11,960 nucleotides of DNA from positions 1 to 11,960 of the forward strand of contig JAAZIH010000225.1 of NCBI GenBank assembly GCA_012800995.1, given 5' to 3'. This stretch comes from Chloroflexota bacterium. Lineage in GTDB: Bacteria; Chloroflexota; Anaerolineae; Anaerolineales; Anaerolineaceae. How positions within the stretch are numbered: the stretch's first letter is position 1; every line of letters starts with the position of its first letter. The position numbers were made by a program, and so were the translations under genes. This document shows positions 1-4,874 of this stretch, piece after piece. A model generated the notes under the pieces. The model was not told the origin of the DNA, ran no database searches, and saw nothing but the letters and a program-made list of their open reading frames with translations.

Positions 1-105
1 ATGAAATTAAAAGGTAAATACTATTGTCACAAATGTTGTTTGCGTAGAAGAACACAATGAGATGGTAAATGACCAATGTCCATGATGTCCGTGTGAGTCT
101 TAATG

Positions 106-111
106 TATAAT
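106..111 (+). promoter_or_regulatory. Candidate -10 box of the recombinase gene
   Basis: A perfect TATAAT hexamer lies 36 bp before the recombinase start. No convincing -35 box is seen at the usual spacing (TGATGT at 83-88 is poor). The hexamer overlaps the left end of the palindrome at 109-143, so a protein bound to the palindrome would block this promoter. In AT-rich DNA one hexamer is weak evidence. Confidence 0.35.
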
Positions 112-143
112 ACCTTATGAGAATATTATTCTCTTAAGGTATT
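109..143. repeat. 35-bp near-perfect palindrome before the recombinase gene
   Basis: Two 17-nt arms (109-125 and 127-143) are reverse complements except for one position, around a single central T at 126. The left arm begins AATACCTTAT and the right arm ends TTAAGGTATT. The right arm contains the probable Shine-Dalgarno AAGG (136-139), 8 nt before the ATG at 148. The left arm overlaps a TATAAT box. It could be an operator for autoregulation, an RNA hairpin hiding the ribosome site, or a Xer-like core site with inverted recombinase half-sites. The sequence alone does not decide which. Confidence 0.7.
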
Positions 144-147
144 TACT

Positions 148-1122
148 ATGAGCAAAAAAGCGCAACTCATCACTCTTTCAGGCGAAGAGCTTATCCACAA
201 CCCAGAGCTCCCCTGCCCTACCACTGCCTATCTGGCGATGCTCAGTGCATCAGGTGCACGAACGCAACGCACCGCGCTCAACAATTTGGCTTATATGTTC
301 TCGGCTGGTGAAATTGATGATGCCACAAAATTTCCGTGGCAAAATTTGCGCTATGAACATAGCAACAGTTTGCCCCCACATATGTTAGAAATTGGCTACG
401 CCAAAGCCAGTGTCAACAAACATTTGGTCGCTTTGCGGCGGGTTCTTGCCGAAGCCTATCGCCTGGAGCTGTTTGTGGACCACAACGACTACTATCGCGC
501 TGTTTCTGTGCGCTCCCTGCGCCACGAAAGCATACCCCGCGGGCGAAAATTGGAGCAATCCGAATTAGAAGCGCTTGTGCGCGCATGTCTGGCACAAACC
601 AAGAATCCCGCTCTTGCCACGCGCGATGCCACCATCATTAGCGTGCTCTACGCCACGGGTATGCGTCGCCAGGAGTTGGTCACGCTCAATCTCGCTGATT
701 TTGACGCGCGCGAAGGCAAACTGCGTCTGATTGGCAAAGGCTCCAAACAACGTGAAGTTTTTATTTCGGAAGATGTGGTCAGCGCCATTGAAGCCTGGCT
801 GGTTCATCGTGGAAAGCAATTAGGTCCACTTTTTACACGTGTTTCTAAAAGTGGAAAGGCATCGCTTAAACGCCTGAGCGCGCAAGCTATTTATTTGGTT
901 CTTCAAAATCGCCAAAAGCAAGCAGGTATAGCGGCATTTAGTCCGCACGATATTCGTCGTACGACCATCACCGACATGCTCAGCGCGGACGTAGATGTAT
1001 TGACAGTATCAGCCATCGCCGGGCACGCCAGCACGGATACCACGCGTCGTTACGACAAACGTGGCGATGAGAGCAAACGCGAGGCGGCGCAAAAAATCCG
1101 CTCGCCGTTTAAAGGAAACTGA
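148..1122 (+). CDS. Tyrosine-type site-specific recombinase/integrase
   Basis: This 324-residue protein belongs to the XerC/XerD/phage-integrase family, which cuts and rejoins DNA through a 3'-phosphotyrosine intermediate. An N-terminal SAM-like DNA-binding domain (about residues 20-110) precedes the catalytic domain (about 130-320). The catalytic set is present: Arg173 in TGMRRQEL, Lys197 in GKGSK, His267 and Arg270 in SPHDIR, His293 in AGHAST and nucleophile Tyr302 in TRRYDKR. Length fits a simple XerC/D-like enzyme without extra arms. The ATG at 148 is preceded by AAGG at 8-nt spacing, inside a palindrome. The gene runs convergently into the orr tail with only 11 nt between stop codons. 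No phage or transposon genes flank it, so it may be an orphan or integron-like integrase. Target site and role are unknown. Confidence 0.93.
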   Translation: MSKKAQLITLSGEELIHNPELPCPTTAYLAMLSASGARTQRTALNNLAYMFSAGEIDDATKFPWQNLRYEHSNSLPPHMLEIGYAKASVNKHLVALRRVLAEAYRLELFVDHNDYYRAVSVRSLRHESIPRGRKLEQSELEALVRACLAQTKNPALATRDATIISVLYATGMRRQELVTLNLADFDAREGKLRLIGKGSKQREVFISEDVVSAIEAWLVHRGKQLGPLFTRVSKSGKASLKRLSAQAIYLVLQNRQKQAGIAAFSPHDIRRTTITDMLSADVDVLTVSAIAGHASTDTTRRYDKRGDESKREAAQKIRSPFKGN

Positions 1123-1133
1123 GGAAAAGCTAC

Positions 1134-1364
1134 TTACTCCTTGGGTTTACTGCTGAATAATTCCTCGATATCCTCACCCATTTTCTTGAAAGTGCTTTTC
1201 ATTTCCTCGCCGAACTTTTTAATCTTGGGGTCATTTTTGCCTTCGTTCCAGGCTTTTTCAAAAGAGTCTCCGACGTCTGAAAAGCTCTGTTTCAATTCGG
1301 CCATTAAATTTTTAGCCCAATTGGGGTCAAATTCTTTTTCGTCGTTTTCGGGTTTATGATCCAT
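1134..1364 (-). CDS. Small charged protein of unknown function, probably a separate gene fused in frame to orr
   Basis: The last 76 codons of the long orr frame start with an internal ATG (1364-1362) preceded by AAAGGAG at 5-nt spacing, as strong a ribosome site as any other here. This suggests independent translation. The product is very rich in Lys, Glu and Asp, has no Cys, signal peptide or membrane segment, and looks like amphipathic helix (for example MAELKQSFSDVGDSFEKAW and FGEEMKSTFKKMGEDIEELF). I recognise no family. If the 8-A run at 1400-1407 is really 7 A, orr stops at 1388 and this is a stand-alone gene 23 nt downstream, the last in the unit. If the run is right, it is a C-terminal tail of the racemase. 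The internal start is well supported; the function is unknown. Confidence 0.6.
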   Translation of the reverse strand: MDHKPENDEKEFDPNWAKNLMAELKQSFSDVGDSFEKAWNEGKNDPKIKKFGEEMKSTFKKMGEDIEELFSSKPKE

Positions 1365-2462
1365 TTGTTCTCCTTTCCAAGCTCTTATTAAAGAGTGACT
1401 TTTTTTTACGTATTCAGATGTCGCGGCTGCCAATGTGGCGCCATAGCCGGGATAAAAGGCGACTTCATCTCCTAATTTTAGTGGCGTGTGCGCGTCGCTA
1501 ACGTCCAAAATGGCATGGTCGCTTGAACCACCCAGGACGATAATGCCAGGATCAATGGGTTCCAAACCCTCGATGACTACATCCTGTCTGCCGAGGTTCA
1601 AAATGGCGCGCTTACGAATACCCCGGTCTTCAAATTTGGGTTCGTTGCCAAACGCGTCTTGACCGGTATCGCCAATTGGCACAGAAGGTTTCTCCAAAAG
1701 CTCGATAATTTCTGCCACAACCTGAATCGTATCCTGGCGAGTGCCTTGCCATGGGCTGCGGTCAAGCACGTTGCGCCCCAGCACAATGGCCTCCCCCACC
1801 CTAAAGTGGTTGATTTCTTTGGGCATCTTGCCACTCGCCAAAAGGGGCAAACCGGAGCTGTTGCCACCGGAGAGTAAACCAAGCTCTAAACCTGTAACGC
1901 GCCGGGCTTCATCACGCGCGTCAATCAGGATTTGCATATTCTCCACACTGGGAATAACCCCACCGTAACATGCCAGGTTCGCGCCCAAACCAACCAAGTC
2001 AAGCCCAGGCAGCATAGCAGCTTCTTTGATAAGGGGGACTAAATTATCCGGCCAAACACCTTCGCGCAAGTCGCCAACATCCACCATAATGATGGGCTTG
2101 TGGATCTTGCCCAGTTTTACCGCAGCATCGGATAGCGCTTTTAGGGTCATCAGAGATGAATTAAGCGAATATTCGGTGTGCATTACAACGTCTTCAGCTT
2201 GCTTTTGCGCGGGCATACGCAACAAAAGGCGCGGAATGCCTGGCAGATGCTCGCCAACAAGACGCAAGTTGGGTACGCGCGAGTCGGCAATCATATCAGC
2301 GCCGGCTTCAATGAAAACCCGCGCGACTTCCGGGTTACCGCGCAAAACCTTGGCTACCATAGCGATTTGAATGCCATTTTCATGGCAAAGTTTGGCAACA
2401 CTCTGAGCGTTTTGTTTTATACGTTCAAGATAGATTTCAAGTCTGGGGCTTGTTTCAAACAT
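1134..2462 (-). CDS. orr: Ornithine racemase (PLP), read through into a C-terminal tail
   Basis: Fold-type III PLP racemase of the alanine-racemase-like family, converting L-ornithine to D-ornithine for the aminomutase. Visible signatures are the PLP lysine Lys38 in MVAKVLRGN, GLGANLACYG (about 158-167), the phosphate-binding SGGNSSGLP (198-206) and RVGEAIVLGR (221-230). The ATG at 2462 has AAGGAG 5 nt upstream. The open frame gives 442 residues, whereas ornithine racemases are about 350. The family-like part ends at ATSEYVKK (residue 354), followed by extra sequence not typical of the family. An 8-A run lies exactly there. With 7 A the protein would end EYVKKVTL (357 residues), the usual kind of C-terminus for this family. 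The gene is in the same orientation as the ornithine operon but is separated from it by a DUF559/repeat spacer, so it may need its own promoter. The racemase call is strong; the fused length is doubtful. Confidence 0.9.
   Translation of the reverse strand: MFETSPRLEIYLERIKQNAQSVAKLCHENGIQIAMVAKVLRGNPEVARVFIEAGADMIADSRVPNLRLVGEHLPGIPRLLLRMPAQKQAEDVVMHTEYSLNSSLMTLKALSDAAVKLGKIHKPIIMVDVGDLREGVWPDNLVPLIKEAAMLPGLDLVGLGANLACYGGVIPSVENMQILIDARDEARRVTGLELGLLSGGNSSGLPLLASGKMPKEINHFRVGEAIVLGRNVLDRSPWQGTRQDTIQVVAEIIELLEKPSVPIGDTGQDAFGNEPKFEDRGIRKRAILNLGRQDVVIEGLEPIDPGIIVLGGSSDHAILDVSDAHTPLKLGDEVAFYPGYGATLAAATSEYVKKSHSLIRAWKGEQMDHKPENDEKEFDPNWAKNLMAELKQSFSDVGDSFEKAWNEGKNDPKIKKFGEEMKSTFKKMGEDIEELFSSKPKE
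1388..1407 (-). other. Poly-A slippage or frameshift junction at the end of orr
   Basis: On the coding strand eight A occupy 1407-1400 at codons Val352-Lys-Lys-Ser355. Removing one A changes the reading to V-K-K-V-T-L and a TAA at 1390-1388. The run could be a homopolymer sequencing error, a real indel, or a slippery site giving both a short racemase and a fused form. The sequence cannot separate these. Confidence 0.6.
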
Positions 2463-2530
2463 CTTTACTCCTTTTATTTATTAATGGCATGACATGTTCA
2501 TGTTTTTGTATATATGTTGTGTATGAATTA

Positions 2531-2570
2531 CCCACCCCCTTTAATTCCCCCTCCATGGAGGGGGCGAAGG
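2531..2570 (-). repeat. G/C-run palindromic repeat, copy 1 (inverted relative to the others)
   Basis: Contains a perfect 18-bp palindrome at 2547-2564 (CCCCCTCCATGGAGGGGG) next to CCCACCCCCTTTAATT. Its reverse complement matches the pattern CCCCCTCC-loop-GGAGGGGG-ATTAAAGGGGG-TGGG seen at 2741-2778 and 3495-3533, so this copy lies in the opposite orientation. This looks like a dispersed intergenic repeat or MITE-like element. Confidence 0.8.
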
Positions 2571-2618
2571 CACGTTGTTCCGCGGAAAAAATTTCTTTCC
2601 AAGAGGTAGTTAATGAGA

Positions 2619-2660
2619 GTTTACTCTGTGAAATAGCATTCCTTCTATAGAGGAGTAAAC
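2619..2660. repeat. 42-nt inverted repeat (hairpin)
   Basis: GTTTACTC at 2619-2626 pairs perfectly with GAGTAAAC at 2653-2660. Inside, ATAG and CTAT can form a second short stem around an 8-nt loop. No T-run follows on either strand, so it is not a standard terminator. Possible RNA element or part of a small mobile repeat; function unknown. Confidence 0.55.
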
Positions 2661-2740
2661 ACGATTTGCACGAATATTCCTCTAAACTTAAAAATGAATA
2701 ACGCAGGTAATATCTGTAAGGATAATGCTTGTCTAAACAA

Positions 2741-2778
2741 TTCCCCCCCTCCTCTGGAGGGGGATTAAAGGGGGGGGC
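2741..2778 (+). repeat. G/C-run palindromic repeat, copy 2
   Basis: An 8-bp perfect stem CCCCCTCC (2745-2752) / GGAGGGGG (2756-2763) with loop TCT, followed by ATTAAAG and a run of G. Same arrangement and orientation as the copy at 3495-3533. These two copies bracket the DUF559 gene as direct repeats. Confidence 0.8.
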
Positions 2779-2834
2779 AAACTCAATGACAAAAAAACCA
2801 GATTGAACAAGATGAGTGAGTGCGCAAATTGTCA

Positions 2835-3206
2835 TCATTCTCCCCAATCCAATTCATGACCAATAATCTCTTCAATTGCCTGATTTATTGTTTCACAGAC
2901 AGCATCAAAATGTCTGTACACCTCATGATTTGTAAACCGGAGTACTCGAATACTCTGTGAATTCAAATACTGTGTTCGCAACTCATCTTTAACTATATTT
3001 TCATCCAGATAATGTTGGGAACCATCCAGTTCAATCACTAATTTTGCTTCATGGCAGTAGAAATCAGCGATGTATGGACCAATGACTTTTTGACGATGAA
3101 AACGTAACGGGTAAGTACTTAGCAACTGGTTCCACAATCTTCTTTCTTCAAGTGTAGCGTTGTTGCGCTGGTTTCTTGCCAGTTGAGTCATCTTCTTTAC
3201 TGGCAT
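2835..3206 (-). CDS. DUF559 family protein (PD-(D/E)XK/Vsr-like nuclease fold)
   Basis: Small protein of the DUF559 family, related in fold to the Vsr/PD-(D/E)XK nucleases; its cellular role is not established. Family marks are the N-terminal ARNQRNNATLEERRLWNQL (helix with E-x2-LW-x-L), IGPYIADFYC and LVIELDGSQHY, then IRVLRFTNHEV. Candidate metal-binding residues are the Asp in YIADF and the Glu and Asp of the ELD motif. I chose the ATG at 3206 (123 residues): AAGGAA at 3220-3215 is 8 nt from it but only 2 nt from the in-frame GTG at 3212. Family members are commonly 110-130 residues, so the gene looks intact. It is flanked by G/C-run repeats and sits in AT-rich DNA inside the ornithine gene set, suggesting later insertion. 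Whether it is an active nuclease is unknown. Confidence 0.88.
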   Translation of the reverse strand: MPVKKMTQLARNQRNNATLEERRLWNQLLSTYPLRFHRQKVIGPYIADFYCHEAKLVIELDGSQHYLDENIVKDELRTQYLNSQSIRVLRFTNHEVYRHFDAVCETINQAIEEIIGHELDWGE

Positions 3207-3250
3207 AGACACAGTTCCTTATATCCCGTTGCTATTCTGGAATAGTGTCG

Positions 3251-3336
3251 TGTCCGAACAATCCATCCCCTTGTATTCCTCTCCCAGGTGCCTTTTGTCC
3301 GATCAACCCACCCCCTTACATCCCCCAGCCGAGAAA
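3251..3336. repeat. Tandem imperfect repeat with an internal hairpin
   Basis: Two related units begin TGTCCGAACAATCCATCCCC (3251) and TGTCCGATCAACCCACCCCC (3296), each continuing with TT(G/A)(T/C)A, then C-rich sequence and CAG. The second unit runs into the hairpin GCCGAG (3328-3333) / CTCGGC (3341-3346). It belongs to the same C/G-run repeat region that surrounds the DUF559 gene. Confidence 0.55.
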
Positions 3337-3494
3337 AGCACTCGGCACGCAAGCAGTCCCAGGAGGAGGTGAATGGGTTTCTCCTTAAAAAGTGCTTTGT
3401 AATTAATATTGATATTCTCCTTGAACTTAATGATAAACAATGTGAATGATTTCTATCTACCTTTAAATTTATGAATAAAACGAGAGAATAGTTG

Positions 3495-3533
3495 TTCCCC
3501 CCCTCCTTTGAAGGGGGATTAAAGGGGGTGGGG
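3495..3533 (+). repeat. G/C-run palindromic repeat, copy 3
   Basis: Reads TTCCCCCCCTCC, a short loop, AAGGGGG, then ATTAAAGGGGGTGGGG. Nearly identical to the copy at 2741-2778 and the reverse complement of that at 2531-2570. It ends 3 bp from the stop codon of the glmL-like gene, marking the edge of the ornithine operon. Confidence 0.8.
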
Positions 3534-3536
3534 CTT

Positions 3537-4868
3537 TTAATTAACATCAGAATGCCTTACCCAATGCACAAAAGAGTCCTTGACTTCCTCGGGATAATGA
3601 TGCGCTAAGGTGCCAAGCGCAGAAAAACGATATGATCCGTCAATAATAACTTTAGTCTCGGGCGTGGGTAATAAATGTTGACCCGCGCCCATGCAAATCC
3701 CCCGTAAGATTTCCTCGCCACCACTGAGGTGCGTTAACGCGCCACCTGTACCCACCAGCCATTGTACGGCGGTCAGGTCTTTACCGCGTACAATCTTGAT
3801 CTTTCCGGAAGGCGTATACAGGTCGCTCACCTGCCCGGCATGGCGGCGTATGGCGGTCTCGACTGCGCGCTTGGTGAGCCAACGGGTCAGGTTCATCTCC
3901 TGCTCGGTCTGAGGCATCGCCATAAGATGCTCCATTTCGGCTTCCCATTCTGGGTCGTTTGCCAGAGCAAGGATGTTGGCGGCATTCACAAACACGCCCA
4001 AATCGCCCTCAACAGTACGCTTGGCGACAGGTTCAGGGTCCGTTAACCGCGAAGTCCACTCCAGGCTTCCCTCGGTCACGCTATGCACATCGGTTGTTGC
4101 ACCACCCACATCAATCACAAGCACGTCGCCCAGGGCTTCCGTGAACAATTTTGCTGCCAGCAACACCGCGCCTGGTGTGGGCAATACAGGCGCCTGGGTC
4201 AACTCAGCTAAACGCGACATTCCTGGCGCGTGCACGATATGCTTATTAAAAAGTTCATGAATAATGACACGTACCGGTTCGATATTGAGCTGATCAACCG
4301 CCGGAAAAACGTTCTCAGCGAGCATCAGTTCAACACCTGTGCGTTCGAAAATATCCTTAATTTGAGCGCGAATGGCGATATTTCCAGCATAAATAACCGG
4401 TGCGATGGGACCCAGCGAAGCAATCGCCTTGGCATTTTGCACAACGATGCGTTTTTCGCCGTAGTCCACCCCACCTGCCAGGAGAATGATATTGGGCTGA
4501 ATTTCTTGTATCTCCGCCAAATCGTATTCATCCAAGGCACCAGCGGTGATTTGCTTGATAATCGCGCCAGCACCCAGAGCGGCTTCACGCGCCGCACGAG
4601 CGGTCATATTAAAGGTCAAGCCGTGGACGGTCATTCGCAGACCGCCCGCGGCTGAACTGTTTACAAAATACTGAGGGTCTTCCAACGCCCGAGGCAAGGC
4701 TTCATTCAAAACAGCCAACGCTGATTCAACACCAATACCAACATCGCCACTACTTATAGATGTCGCGGCAATACCCTGCGCCAAATGCTCAAAACGACCT
4801 TCTGGCAAGAGCGCGAAAGCGTTTGCCTTAGTTATCGTTGAGCCGACCTCAAGCGTTAGAATATCCAT
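3537..4868 (-). CDS. GlmL/MutL-family ASKHA ATPase, candidate ornithine aminomutase chaperone or reactivase
   Basis: 443-residue protein of the GlmL/MutL family (actin/Hsp70-like ATPase fold) found beside B12-dependent carbon-skeleton mutases and aminomutases. Nucleotide-binding signatures are LEVGSTITKANAF (6-18, with Glu7 where many relatives have Asp), VIDVGGATTDVHS (251-263, phosphate-2 loop) and LVGTGGALTH (371-380, adenosine loop), followed by DGSYRFSALGTLA near the C-terminus. It starts 6 nt after the oraE stop. The ribosome site is weak, so translational coupling to oraE is likely. Position right after oraE suggests it keeps the AdoCbl/PLP mutase active, for example by exchanging damaged cobalamin. 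That role is inferred from family and location and is not shown for ornithine aminomutase in this organism. It is the last gene of the compact operon before the repeat-rich spacer. Confidence 0.87.
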   Translation of the reverse strand: MDILTLEVGSTITKANAFALLPEGRFEHLAQGIAATSISSGDVGIGVESALAVLNEALPRALEDPQYFVNSSAAGGLRMTVHGLTFNMTARAAREAALGAGAIIKQITAGALDEYDLAEIQEIQPNIILLAGGVDYGEKRIVVQNAKAIASLGPIAPVIYAGNIAIRAQIKDIFERTGVELMLAENVFPAVDQLNIEPVRVIIHELFNKHIVHAPGMSRLAELTQAPVLPTPGAVLLAAKLFTEALGDVLVIDVGGATTDVHSVTEGSLEWTSRLTDPEPVAKRTVEGDLGVFVNAANILALANDPEWEAEMEHLMAMPQTEQEMNLTRWLTKRAVETAIRRHAGQVSDLYTPSGKIKIVRGKDLTAVQWLVGTGGALTHLSGGEEILRGICMGAGQHLLPTPETKVIIDGSYRFSALGTLAHHYPEEVKDSFVHWVRHSDVN

Positions 4869-4874
4869 TTATGA

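Larger units (their letters stand above)
2463..2834. other. AT-rich intergenic spacer between orr and the DUF559 gene
   Basis: I see no convincing coding sequence in these 372 bp. They hold two G/C-run palindromic repeats (2531-2570 and 2741-2778), a 42-nt hairpin (2619-2660), and the orr leader with AAGGAG next to the start. An inverted pair ACATG-N2-CATGT sits at 2492-2503 upstream of orr and could be an operator, but this is weak. Any orr promoter must lie here unless transcription reads through from the upstream operon. Confidence 0.6.
3207..3536. other. Intergenic spacer between the DUF559 gene and the glmL-like gene
   Basis: I see no coding sequence in these 330 bp. They contain a 14-nt palindrome CTATTCTGGAATAG (3232-3245), a tandem imperfect repeat (3251-3336), a short hairpin GCCGAG-N7-CTCGGC (3328-3346), an AT-rich stretch (about 3383-3480) with nothing recognisable, and a G/C-run palindrome (3495-3533). 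No good rho-independent terminator is seen after the ornithine operon: the palindrome is not followed by T on the transcribed strand. Confidence 0.6.

Noticed and set aside
1..60. Open plus-strand stretch ending at TGA 58-60, with a Cys-rich peptide (YYCHKCCLRRRTQ)
   Set aside because: Only 19 codons, with no identifiable family. It could be the end of an upstream gene or transposase remnant, but the evidence is too thin to call.
2455..2847. 130-codon minus-strand open frame
   Set aside because: It runs through the G/C-run repeats and overlaps the ends of both orr and the DUF559 gene. Low-complexity translation of repeats.
3495..3533. Rho-independent terminator after the ornithine operon
   Set aside because: The palindrome is followed by AACAACTA, not a U-run, on the transcribed strand, and near-identical copies occur elsewhere in the spacer, so it is treated as a repeat.
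2531..3533. CRISPR array
   Set aside because: The repeats are palindromic, few, unevenly spaced, in both orientations and separated by a gene. No regular spacers and no cas genes.
3197..3547. 116-codon minus-strand open frame
   Set aside because: It consists largely of translated repeats and overlaps the start of the DUF559 gene. No protein family character.
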